Part shown: positions 54,171 through 62,539 of the stretch, piece after piece
Layout of the letters: each line of letters begins with the position of its first letter
Position numbering within the stretch: the stretch's first letter is position 1
From: Cohnella herbarum
GTDB lineage: Bacteria; Bacillota; Bacilli; Paenibacillales; Paenibacillaceae
Assembly (NCBI RefSeq): GCF_012849095.1
Contig: NZ_CP051680.1
Coordinates: 8,171,001-8,235,000 of the forward strand
DNA: 64,000 bases
Direction of reading: 5' to 3'
Position numbers and translations under genes: made by a program
Notes under the pieces: generated by a model
What the model saw: the letters and a program-made list of their open reading frames with translations, nothing else
Told to the model about the DNA's origin: nothing
Databases searched by the model: none

Positions 54171-55043
54171 ATGGTACGTTTTCCGGGCGTTTACGTCGCG
54201 ATCATCACCCCGTTTCACGATAATCTGGAGCTTAATTTGCAGGGGTTGAAAGAACACGTGGATTGGCTGATCCAAGAAGGAGCCGACGGTATCGTCCCGA
54301 CCGGTTCGGTAGGGGAATACGCTTCGCTGACGGCCGCGGAACGAGCCTCGGTCGTGGAGACGGTTATCGACGTCGCGAACGGACGCGTTCCCGTGGTGGT
54401 CGGATCCGCGGCCCCTTCAACGAAGATCGCCGCGGAATGGATCGCCCACGCCAAGCAAGCGGGTGCCGCGGGTGTCATGGCTTTGCCGCCTATCAATTAC
54501 AGGCCGTCGGAAGCGGAAGTCATCGCGCATTACGAGAGGCTGTCCGAAGAAGGCTTGCCGATTATCGCTTATAACAATCCGCACGATTATTCGACGGACT
54601 TGAAACCGGCGCTTCTCCACAAGCTGTCGGCGATAGAGAATGTAGTGGCCGTAAAGGAATTTTCCGGCGACATTCGCCGGGTTCACGATATTCAGAGAGA
54701 GACCGATCTCGAAATTCTCGTTGGAGTGGACGATCTGGCGATGGAGGGCGGTTTGCTGGGGGCAACGGGATGGATTGCGGGCTTAACCAACGCCATTCCC
54801 GGGGATAGCGTGCGGATGTTCAAGCTTGCGCAGCAAGGGAAAATGGAAGAGGCTTTGGCTCTATATCGTAGAATGTTACCGCTGTTTCATTGGGACGCAA
54901 GCCCACGGCTCGTTCAAGCGATTAAATACACGATGGAGCTGGCGGGAAGGCCGGTTGGCATAACAAGACCGCCAAGGTTGGAATTAACGCTGGAAGAGAA
55001 GAGAGAGATTCGAGATGCCTACGAGTATGCGATAGCGAAATAG
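54171..55043 (+). CDS. DapA-family lyase/deaminase (candidate pyrroline-4-hydroxy-2-carboxylate deaminase)
   Basis: 290 residues of the dihydrodipicolinate synthase/NAL barrel. Seen: PTGSVGEYASLT for the phosphate-like carboxylate loop, YNNP with the catalytic Tyr near residue 137, and Schiff-base Lys in VVAVKEFSGD near residue 165. The family includes Pyr4H2C deaminase (hydroxyproline pathway), L-2-keto-3-deoxyarabonate dehydratase and ketodeoxyglucarate dehydratase; all three give alpha-ketoglutaric semialdehyde. The next gene is an aldehyde dehydrogenase, which fits any of them. With an Xaa-Pro peptidase and HcnAB-like dehydrogenase genes in the same window I favour the deaminase. Authentic DapA is unlikely. 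Confidence 0.8.
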   Translation: MVRFPGVYVAIITPFHDNLELNLQGLKEHVDWLIQEGADGIVPTGSVGEYASLTAAERASVVETVIDVANGRVPVVVGSAAPSTKIAAEWIAHAKQAGAAGVMALPPINYRPSEAEVIAHYERLSEEGLPIIAYNNPHDYSTDLKPALLHKLSAIENVVAVKEFSGDIRRVHDIQRETDLEILVGVDDLAMEGGLLGATGWIAGLTNAIPGDSVRMFKLAQQGKMEEALALYRRMLPLFHWDASPRLVQAIKYTMELAGRPVGITRPPRLELTLEEKREIRDAYEYAIAK

Positions 55044-55067
55044 ATCCGTTCGTCATAGGAAGGGGGA

Positions 55068-56507
55068 ATGGGCTTGGAAACGAGAAATTGGATCGGCGGA
55101 GAGTGGTCGACGCCGAACGCGGGGGAAGTTTCCGTTCGAAACCCGTCGGAGTTAACGGAAACGGTTGGTACGCTTAAGCTGTCTTCGGGGGCGGAATTGC
55201 TTCAGGCGGTAGACGCGGCTCGTCGGGTATGGCGAATCTGGGGCAAAATGACCGGAGCCGCAAGGGGAGAATGTCTCTATCGAATGTCCTTGCTGCTGGA
55301 ACGAAACTCCGAAGACGTCGCGAGGTTGGCTAGCCGGGAGATGGGGAAACCGATCGTGGAAATGCGCGGCGAGGTAGCCCGAGGCGTCCAATTGTTGCGT
55401 TATTATGCGGCGGAAGGCGTTAGGGCAATCGGCGATGTTATCCCGTCGACTCAGCCTAACGTGATGCAATACGCCAAGCGAGTGCCGCTTGGCGTCGTCG
55501 CGATCGTTACGCCATGGAATTTCCCGGTGGCGATTCCGATCTGGAAGCTTGCTCCGGCGTTGATTTGCGGGAATACGGTCGTCTGGAAACCGGCGGAATT
55601 CGCGTCTTTGACGGCAGCCAAGCTCGCGGAGCTATTCTCGGAAGCGGGTTTGCCTCCCGGGACTTTAAATTTGGTGATCGGCAAAGGAAGCGTTTTGGGA
55701 AGAACGTTGCTCGAAGAGGCTTCCATCGACGGACTTAGCTTTACCGGATCGACGGCGACGGGGATGATGATCGGAGCGGCTTGCGCGGCCAGAAACGTGA
55801 AATATCAGACGGAGATGGGCGGCAAGAACGCCGCGGTCGTGTTGAAAGACGCGAACGTAACGATGGCCGTGAATGCGGTGCTAAGCGGGGCATTCCGGTC
55901 GGCCGGGCAGAAATGCACGGCGACCAGTCGGATTATCGTGGAGAAGCCGGTTTACGACGAATTCGTACAACAGCTCTCGACGGCGATGCTGCAGTTGCAA
56001 GTCCGCAACGCTCTGGACGAAAGGGCGTATTTGGGTCCCGTTGCATCGGCGGAACAGTTCCGAACGGTCATGGCTTATGTCGAGCAAGCCAAAGCGGACG
56101 GAAGGACTTTAGCTGCCGTGGAAGCGCCTGATTCCGAACTAGGCTATTATATCGCGCCGCGGATAATCGAAGGAGTCGATCCCGAGCATGCTCTCGTTCA
56201 GGAGGAGGTATTCGGTCCTCTCGCGGTCGTGCTTCCCGCGGAAGACGTAGACGAAGCGATCGAGTTGGCCAATCGAACGGTATTCGGTCTTAGCGCCTCG
56301 GTCTTCACGACGAACTTGGCGAATGCTTTCAGGTTTCTCGATGAGATGGACGCAGGTTTGGTGAGGGTCAATCAAGAAACCGCGGGCGTCGAATATCAGG
56401 CCCCGTTCGGCGGTATGAAAGGATCGAGCTCGCATACGAGAGAGCAAGGGCAATCCGCTCTCGAATTCTACTCCGCCGTCAAAACCTGCTCCATTCAATA
56501 CCGATAA
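55068..56507 (+). CDS. Aldehyde dehydrogenase, probable alpha-ketoglutaric semialdehyde dehydrogenase
   Basis: 479 residues, NAD(P)-dependent ALDH fold. Seen: TPWNFPVAIPIWKLAPAL, FTGSTATG for the cofactor loop, catalytic Glu in TEMGGKN near residue 250 and catalytic Cys in GQKCTATS near 284. ATG 55068 is close to GGAAGGGGG; TTG 55074 is a possible true start. Following the DapA-family gene by 24 bases, it would oxidise alpha-ketoglutaric semialdehyde to alpha-ketoglutarate. Specificity is inferred. Confidence 0.88.
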   Translation: MGLETRNWIGGEWSTPNAGEVSVRNPSELTETVGTLKLSSGAELLQAVDAARRVWRIWGKMTGAARGECLYRMSLLLERNSEDVARLASREMGKPIVEMRGEVARGVQLLRYYAAEGVRAIGDVIPSTQPNVMQYAKRVPLGVVAIVTPWNFPVAIPIWKLAPALICGNTVVWKPAEFASLTAAKLAELFSEAGLPPGTLNLVIGKGSVLGRTLLEEASIDGLSFTGSTATGMMIGAACAARNVKYQTEMGGKNAAVVLKDANVTMAVNAVLSGAFRSAGQKCTATSRIIVEKPVYDEFVQQLSTAMLQLQVRNALDERAYLGPVASAEQFRTVMAYVEQAKADGRTLAAVEAPDSELGYYIAPRIIEGVDPEHALVQEEVFGPLAVVLPAEDVDEAIELANRTVFGLSASVFTTNLANAFRFLDEMDAGLVRVNQETAGVEYQAPFGGMKGSSSHTREQGQSALEFYSAVKTCSIQYR

Positions 56508-56530
56508 CGAAGACCTCGAGGAGGATGGGC

Positions 56531-57850
56531 ATGTTTCAAGGGATGGTGCTCGCGCAGCAGCCTCAGCTGCGGTTCGTTCTAGCTCCCGAGCTGAGGCAAT
56601 CGCTCCGGTTGCTGCAAATGTCTACGGTCGATATATTGACTCGGATTCGCGAAATGGAGCAAGAAAATCCGCTGCTGGAAGTACGTTGGCCTGAATACGG
56701 TTCCGCTCGGAAATCGCCGCGGAGTGGCGACGAATTCCAGCGAAATAGCGGTTCGGATTCCCGGTCAACGGAGAGGCAGGAGACGTTGGAACAGACGCTG
56801 CTGCAACAGCTTCGATTGACGGATGCTCCCGCCGAATTGAAGCGGGCGGCCGCTTTTCTCGCGGGCAATCTGAACGATAACGGTTACTTGGCGATCGCGC
56901 CGGAGGAAGCTGCTGCGTGCTTGGGGGGATCGACGGAATCCGTCATGCAAGGGTTACGATTATTGCAGTCCTGCGAGCCTGCCGGAGCCGCCGCAAGTTC
57001 CCTGACGGAATGCCTGATGTTACAAGCTCGGAGGGATTCCGATGCTCCTTGTTCGATCGAGCGACTTATTCAAGAGCATCTGACGGACGTTGCCAAGGGA
57101 CGGTGGCAACGAATAAGCCGCAGCCTCGGAACGACGGAGAAGGAAACGATGGAAGCCGTCCGGTATATGCGGCGATTAACTCCGCGTCCCGGACTGGCTT
57201 TCAGCGTTACGGCGACTCCTTATGTCATTGCAGAAGCCCGAATAACGTGGCGAGAGGAACGTCATGCCCTACGATTCAATAGCGACGATATGCCGGCACT
57301 CGGTTTGCATCCCATCGCAAAGACAACCGTTCACGGAAGTTCCGCGCAATGGAGACGCAATGCCGAGATGAAACGCGAAGAGGCGAAAATATTCATCGAA
57401 GGACTGAGGTTTCGCCGCAATGCGATTCGTACCGTTATACGAGCGGTGGTGGAGGAGCAGTCGCAATTCGTTCGCTGCGGTCCGGAAGCGATCAGACCCC
57501 TGAAGTTGGAGCAAATCGCGGCCAAATCGGGATATCATCCGTCAACCGTCAGCCGCGCCATTCGCGACAAATACGTCGAGACGGGTTTCGGCGTATTCCC
57601 GTTGAGTCGGTTTTTCTCCGCCGGGTTAGGAACGGATACCGGTGAAACCGTCTCATCGCGGTCTATTAAATGCAGAATAAGGACTTTGATAGCTTCAGAG
57701 TGCCGAAGCAAACCGCTATCCGATAGCGAGCTGGCTTCGGCGCTGCAGGAGGAAGGGATTCGCGTTTCCCGTCGGACGGTCGCCAAGTACCGGGAGGAAG
57801 AACGGTTGCTTCCGTCGGCTCTTCGTTGCCGAATGCCGTTCGATGGATAA
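56531..57850 (+). CDS. rpoN: RNA polymerase sigma-54 factor
   Basis: 439 residues. Region I Q/L-rich helix (QLRFVLAPELRQSLRLLQMS), an acidic spacer, core-binding region, then the DNA-binding part with TVSRAIRDKYVETGFGVFPLSRFF and the RpoN box RRTVAKYRE near residues 414-422. GAGGAGG is six bases before ATG 56531; the ATG at 56525 abuts it. It starts about 23 bases after the aldehyde dehydrogenase stop and seems to be in that operon. No sigma-54 activator gene is in the window. In B. subtilis the equivalent sigma-L drives amino-acid catabolism genes. Confidence 0.95.
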   Translation: MFQGMVLAQQPQLRFVLAPELRQSLRLLQMSTVDILTRIREMEQENPLLEVRWPEYGSARKSPRSGDEFQRNSGSDSRSTERQETLEQTLLQQLRLTDAPAELKRAAAFLAGNLNDNGYLAIAPEEAAACLGGSTESVMQGLRLLQSCEPAGAAASSLTECLMLQARRDSDAPCSIERLIQEHLTDVAKGRWQRISRSLGTTEKETMEAVRYMRRLTPRPGLAFSVTATPYVIAEARITWREERHALRFNSDDMPALGLHPIAKTTVHGSSAQWRRNAEMKREEAKIFIEGLRFRRNAIRTVIRAVVEEQSQFVRCGPEAIRPLKLEQIAAKSGYHPSTVSRAIRDKYVETGFGVFPLSRFFSAGLGTDTGETVSSRSIKCRIRTLIASECRSKPLSDSELASALQEEGIRVSRRTVAKYREEERLLPSALRCRMPFDG

Positions 57851-57967
57851 TGGAAGGGAGGTGAGGCCGATGAACTGAACGATCGCAGGGGAAGGGAGAA
57901 CGCGTAAGGCGCACGTGGTTGGAACGAAACGGTAACGGAAGTAAAAAATGAATGGAGGGTAATGACG

Positions 57968-60331
57968 ATGAGAAAGGTCATATCGTTTGTTCTAAGCTTG
58001 GCGGTCGTCGTCAGCTTGTTTTGCTACGGGCCGATCCAACGGGCGAAAGCCGCCGCGAACTATGCGGAAGTCGTAGATAATTTCGGCCGGACGATTAACG
58101 ACTACGGAATCGATCTGCTAGATTGGCAAGGTTATCTCGCGAACCCGCATGTCAAACTTACCGTGAAACCTCCTTCGAATGCCGTCTTCCCGGTTACGAT
58201 CACCCTCAACGCCCAAGGAACTTCAAGGTTAATGATGGATAGCCCGAGTACGTTGTCCGCTACGGGAGCAACGAAAGTGCTGACATTCGCCAACTCTAGC
58301 GAACAGAAGCCGTTTTACTTGGAAATCCATCCCGACCGCGTAGGCGGCCCGAACGAGATCGAGAATTACACGCTGTCGCTTAACGTAGCCCAGAATAACG
58401 GGACGCAGAACGCGCAAACGATTCCGATTCGGGTATTGGACCAGGACGATAACGCGGCGCCTACGATGCCATTATTATTCGATTACCGGTTCGATACGAT
58501 AAAGAACTATTTTAGCGATCCGGCCATTAAAGCCGCGGCGGAACAAGCGGTCAAAGACTGGTTTTACTTTTTCGACATGGCATCGTTCGACACCGTCCCC
58601 GTTAACGCGGAGAGCATAACGATTCCGGGGGATAATTGGCTGAATCCGATAACCGTGACGAACAACGCCGCGTACAACGGGATGTGGATCGTGTTCAGGG
58701 GACTTAACGATCCCTATTCCACGGGTTGGCCGGCCGCTAACGGCAATTACCACAAACGAGCGGGCGTTCAAGTCCCCGGTCCCATCCATCGGTCATTGGG
58801 AACGATATTGGATTTCTATCCGAATTTTACGCCGTTTACCTCGTTGAACGACGAAGAGTGGTACTTAACGCAAATGCCAGGCTCGAGCTGCGTCTCGAAT
58901 TGCCAGACGGACGTCCTGGGGCTAATCATGCACGAATTCGGCCATGCGGTAGCTTTCCATAGCGATTGGGCAGGTATGGCCGCTTACAAAAACTCCAACG
59001 GTAACGATCCGGAAGTCGTAGCTTACATGGGACATACCGTGCCGCTGGATAGCAGCTATCATATTCCGGATACCGATCCGGCTAATTTTGACCGCTTGAG
59101 CGGAATGGGCAGCGGCCGGAACAACTTGTTCCATCCGAAAAGATGGATGCATACGAAGCTGTCTCTGCTTATCGCGGAGAACGCGGGCTGGAAGCTCAAC
59201 AAGAACCTTACTCCGTTCCTTGCGCCTTCAATCGTGACGGCTTCGCTGCCGGCCGGCGTTCCAGGGCAAGCCTATAGCCAGAAGCTCGCGGTTAAGGGCG
59301 GAATTCCTTATTACGATTGGACGATCACGAGCGGAACATTGCCGGCCGGCCTAAGCTTGGATCGCTTCACGGGAACGATCAGCGGCACGGTATCAAGCAG
59401 CCAACCGCAGTCTTCGTATTCGTTCACCGTTCAATTAAAGGATTATGACGCGCTAAGCGCACCCGTAACGAAATCATTCACCATTAGCACGGGCGGATCG
59501 ACGGGTACCGGAAATTACGAAGCCGAGACGGCGACTGTGAACGGCGCAGTCGTATATAGCGGATCGTCGGCTTCCGGAGGCTCCTACGTCGGAGGGATCG
59601 ACAGCGCGACTAGTTATGTCCAGTTCGCCGTTCAAGCGCCGAGCGCGGGAGCATACGACATGACGGTTCGTTACGCGAACGGTACGGGGACGAATTCCAC
59701 GCATAATTTGAGCGTGAATGGCGGCGCGTCGCAAACCGTAACTTATCCGGCTACGTCAGGGTGGGGGCAATTCGCCAACAAGATCGTTACCGTCAATCTG
59801 AATGCCGGAGCGAATACGATACGGCTGACGAAAGGAGCGACGGGGTATGCGGAATTGGATTACATTAAGCTCGATCCCGCGACCGCGAACCCGACGCCGA
59901 CGAATATCGCCGCACAGGGCACGGCTACGACCTCCTTCGTCTCCTCTTGGGAAAGCTTGGCCGGCCTGAACGACGGGTATAACGTGACAAGCTCGAACGA
60001 TCGGGGACATCCGGTGTACGGAAACTGGAACAATCCGGGGACGACGCAGTGGGTGCAATATGACTTCAGCTCAAGCAAAACGCTGTCGAAAATAGAGGTG
60101 TATTGGTTCGATGACGACCAAGGGATCGATACTCCGGCCTCGAGCTCCGTCCAATACTGGAACGGAACCGCGTGGGCGAACGTGGCCAATCCTTCGGGAT
60201 TAGGCGTGTTAGCTAATCAGTATAACGTCACGACGTTCACGCCGATCGCCACGACCAAGATTCGGCTCAACATAACGGCTAAGGCGTCGACCTCCACGGG
60301 AATAGAGCAGTGGAGAGTTTACGGTTATTAG
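57968..60331 (+). CDS. Secreted zinc metalloprotease with carbohydrate-binding modules
   Basis: About 787 residues. Signal peptide 1-28 (MRKVISFVLSLAVVVSLF, cleavage after RAKA). A zincin catalytic region carries HEFGHAVAFHSDW near residue 321, a HExxHxxxxHxxW-like site with a downstream FDRLSGMGSG turn. Then a putative Ig domain (about 415-500, TLPAGLSLDRFTGTISG), a CBM6/35-like module (about 515-645, YEAETATVNG to AELDYIKLD) and a discoidin-like module (about 650-787) of the type found on plant-cell-wall enzymes. GGAGGG fits ATG 57968 better than ATG 57962. The modules suggest a protease that works on plant cell-wall glycoproteins. Confidence 0.85.
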   Translation: MRKVISFVLSLAVVVSLFCYGPIQRAKAAANYAEVVDNFGRTINDYGIDLLDWQGYLANPHVKLTVKPPSNAVFPVTITLNAQGTSRLMMDSPSTLSATGATKVLTFANSSEQKPFYLEIHPDRVGGPNEIENYTLSLNVAQNNGTQNAQTIPIRVLDQDDNAAPTMPLLFDYRFDTIKNYFSDPAIKAAAEQAVKDWFYFFDMASFDTVPVNAESITIPGDNWLNPITVTNNAAYNGMWIVFRGLNDPYSTGWPAANGNYHKRAGVQVPGPIHRSLGTILDFYPNFTPFTSLNDEEWYLTQMPGSSCVSNCQTDVLGLIMHEFGHAVAFHSDWAGMAAYKNSNGNDPEVVAYMGHTVPLDSSYHIPDTDPANFDRLSGMGSGRNNLFHPKRWMHTKLSLLIAENAGWKLNKNLTPFLAPSIVTASLPAGVPGQAYSQKLAVKGGIPYYDWTITSGTLPAGLSLDRFTGTISGTVSSSQPQSSYSFTVQLKDYDALSAPVTKSFTISTGGSTGTGNYEAETATVNGAVVYSGSSASGGSYVGGIDSATSYVQFAVQAPSAGAYDMTVRYANGTGTNSTHNLSVNGGASQTVTYPATSGWGQFANKIVTVNLNAGANTIRLTKGATGYAELDYIKLDPATANPTPTNIAAQGTATTSFVSSWESLAGLNDGYNVTSSNDRGHPVYGNWNNPGTTQWVQYDFSSSKTLSKIEVYWFDDDQGIDTPASSSVQYWNGTAWANVANPSGLGVLANQYNVTTFTPIATTKIRLNITAKASTSTGIEQWRVYGY

Positions 60332-60368
60332 AGTCGGTAGGACTCTTGGAAAATAAGCTAGTGAACAC

Positions 60369-60402
60369 AACGCCGTTGTCCGGAATTGCGGACAACGGCG
60401 TT
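60369..60402. terminator. Bidirectional hairpin between convergent genes
   Basis: AACGCCGTTGTCCG (60369-60382) pairs perfectly with CGGACAACGGCGTT (60389-60402), loop six bases, weak T run. It lies between the metalloprotease gene and the siderophore-binding gene. Confidence 0.65.
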
Positions 60403-60437
60403 CAGTTCCATCGGATTCGGATGCGTCTGCCTACATG

Positions 60438-62393
60438 CTATTGTAACTCGAAGGCAGCGAGAACATCGTCGATTTTCATATTGTCAGCGATAGGTCCGTT
60501 TAGCATCCAATGCCGGGCAGACATTTTGTAAACATGACCTTGCTTAACCGCGGGGATGTTATTCCAAATTGTTAGGTTTTCTACTTCTGTCAGTTCTTCA
60601 AGAGCAACCTTTGCTTCATCCTCGGAATCGAAAGATCCGCCTGCGGTAACAAACAAATAATCCGCGCTTAAATCGGGCAACGTTTCAAGCGATGCTTCAA
60701 TGCCCCAACTTTCTTCACCCTCTTTTTCACGGAATTTCGCCAGAACGGGGTCCAATGTCATGCCTAAATCTTTGTAAGCGATGCTCGTATAGGAGAATGC
60801 CGGAAAAAATAGCTGAACATCCTTGTTCGACGGACGAATAAAGGCTAAGGTGCGATCAGCCCCTATTTTTGCGATAATAGCCGCTTTGGCCTTACTCAGC
60901 TTTTCATCGTAGGCTTGGATGACGGAAGCTGCCTTGTCTTCACGGTTAATTGCCTTGCCGATAGCGACTATGGAGTTTTTCCAGTCGCTCCGATCATAGA
61001 CGATGGTTGGAGCGATTTTGCTTAGCTGTTCATAGGACTCTTTGTCTGAGGCTAAGAGATTGGCAATAATTAAATCGGGCTCGGAGTCAAGAATGGACTC
61101 ATAATTTATACTGCCTGGCGTGTATACGGAAGGAACCTTTTTTTCTTGTAGCCTATCGTACAAGTATTGTCCCTTCAAGGACTGGGCAAGTACCATTGGA
61201 GCATCTAGTACCAGCATGATGTCTTCCAACCCGTTCACGGCTATGCGCTGCGGGTTGATCGGAATTTCGCTTTCTCCCATCATATGTTTAACTACCTTTG
61301 TCTGCAATTGGTTCTGCGCGACAGTCGTTGATGTCCCAGACGTTGCAGTTGGTTCGGTCGAACCTGTTGAAGTTGTACAGCCGCTGAATAGCAAAGTCAT
61401 GCAGAGCAGCATCACTGTGCCTACCGACATTTTTAAATCCTTAATCATCGTTAAATCTCCCTCTGGTTCATAATGAGAATCATTATCATTATATCTGCCG
61501 CCTTTGGGAGGGACAATGGCTTGGCCTGAACGAATAAATGGACTTTTCTGAATTGATTTCTCCGTTGCCAGAGATCTGAAGCGTAATGGAGGGAATCCGG
61601 TTTGTTTTTTGAACACTCGGCTAAAATAGTAGACATCCAGATATCCTACGCTAGACGTAATCTCTTGCAGAGTTGCCTTTGTCTCCGACAAAAGCCTGCT
61701 AGCGTGCGCGATCCGGATTCCGGTCAAATATTCAATAGTCGTCGTTCCTAGTTGCTTTTTGAACAAACGGGACAAGAAGCTGGCGCTGCAGCCCAGTAAT
61801 CCGGCAATCCCTTCAACCGTTATCGGCTCCGAATAGCTGTCCTCTATGTAGCGTATAGCTTGGGTTACAAGGTCAATCTTCATCGTTCCAGCCTTCTGCG
61901 TAGCCATCTGACCAAACAATTCGGATGCAAATTGATAGAGAACGCCTCTCGCATACAGCTTATCCGGCAGAGTAAACTTCCTCCAGTTTCGTTCCATCAT
62001 CTGGAATTTCATATGAAGGGCGAGCGGGGCATTAGGGACGAATCCATATTGAATACGGAAAGGATTGCCGTGTTTCAGCAGCCGATGCAGGTAGCGGTTG
62101 CCAGGAACAGCTAGCTGAGCCTTGTACAAAATAAGATAGTATTCAAAGTTATCCTCAGACGCGAATACATCTAGACTCATGCCTTTACCGCCATGCAGTA
62201 AATGAAAGCCATTAACGGTATAACCGTTCCCGTTCAGCATCACCCGTCCGCGTCCGCGCGTCATCCACAGAAAAGCGCTGGAGGGCAACTCGTAATCGCG
62301 AAGCTCGTCTCCTTTGGCCAATAACCGATGTCTAATATCGAGCAGCTTGACGCTGGCTTCGTTCCACAGCAATAGATGATCATTCCAAATCAT
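60438..62393 (-). CDS. AraC regulator fused in frame to a siderophore-binding lipoprotein
   Basis: 651 residues in one open frame. Residues 1-300: a cupin-like sensor and an AraC double helix-turn-helix (ITVEGIAGLLGCSASFLSRL, and VGYLDVYYFSRVFKKQTGF). Residues ~301-315 are linker. At residue ~316 a complete lipoprotein begins: MIKDLKMSVGTVMLLCMTLL with lipobox LFSGC, Ser/Thr linker, and an FeuA/YfiY-type iron-siderophore binding fold (INPQRIAVNGLEDIMLVLD to the end). The B. subtilis analogue Btr is also AraC plus binding domain but has no internal signal peptide. Start ATG 62393 follows GGGAAGTG. Whether one or two proteins are made is open. Confidence 0.8.
   Translation of the reverse strand: MIWNDHLLLWNEASVKLLDIRHRLLAKGDELRDYELPSSAFLWMTRGRGRVMLNGNGYTVNGFHLLHGGKGMSLDVFASEDNFEYYLILYKAQLAVPGNRYLHRLLKHGNPFRIQYGFVPNAPLALHMKFQMMERNWRKFTLPDKLYARGVLYQFASELFGQMATQKAGTMKIDLVTQAIRYIEDSYSEPITVEGIAGLLGCSASFLSRLFKKQLGTTTIEYLTGIRIAHASRLLSETKATLQEITSSVGYLDVYYFSRVFKKQTGFPPLRFRSLATEKSIQKSPFIRSGQAIVPPKGGRYNDNDSHYEPEGDLTMIKDLKMSVGTVMLLCMTLLFSGCTTSTGSTEPTATSGTSTTVAQNQLQTKVVKHMMGESEIPINPQRIAVNGLEDIMLVLDAPMVLAQSLKGQYLYDRLQEKKVPSVYTPGSINYESILDSEPDLIIANLLASDKESYEQLSKIAPTIVYDRSDWKNSIVAIGKAINREDKAASVIQAYDEKLSKAKAAIIAKIGADRTLAFIRPSNKDVQLFFPAFSYTSIAYKDLGMTLDPVLAKFREKEGEESWGIEASLETLPDLSADYLFVTAGGSFDSEDEAKVALEELTEVENLTIWNNIPAVKQGHVYKMSARHWMLNGPIADNMKIDDVLAAFELQ
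61446..61488 (-). promoter_or_regulatory. Internal Fur box, ribosome site and start for the lipoprotein
   Basis: TGAGAATCATTATCA (61474-61488) matches the 7-1-7 Fur motif at 13 of 14 paired positions. GGGAG lies eight bases before ATG 61448 on the minus strand. So the lipoprotein has its own translation start inside the fused frame and probably its own iron-controlled promoter. The Fur box is translated as NDNDSHYE in the fusion. Confidence 0.65.
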
Positions 62394-62454
62394 TCTGATC
62401 ACTTCCCGATACACGAGTGTTAGGTATCCATATAAGACTGAACCTCAGTATAAC

Positions 62455-62469
62455 TGAAAATGATTATCA
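62455..62469 (-). promoter_or_regulatory. Fur box upstream of the AraC-siderophore gene
   Basis: TGAAAATGATTATCA matches the 7-1-7 Fur motif TGATAATnATTATCA with one mismatch. It is about 62 bases before the proposed ATG, placing the regulator itself under iron control. Confidence 0.65.
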
Positions 62470-62539
62470 CAACTATGATATACGAATAAATCGGTCGGGT
62501 TCGGAAGGGAAGAAGAACGCATTCGGATGTTTCCCGATT

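Noticed and set aside
54171..55043. Authentic dihydrodipicolinate synthase (lysine pathway)
   Set aside because: It lies in a catabolic operon with an aldehyde dehydrogenase and importer genes, and the active-site loop is PTGSVGEY rather than the usual DapA GTTGE form.
44126..57962. Sigma-54 type promoters near the catabolic genes
   Set aside because: A few TGGCATG-like matches exist, but none has the -12 GC element at the right distance.
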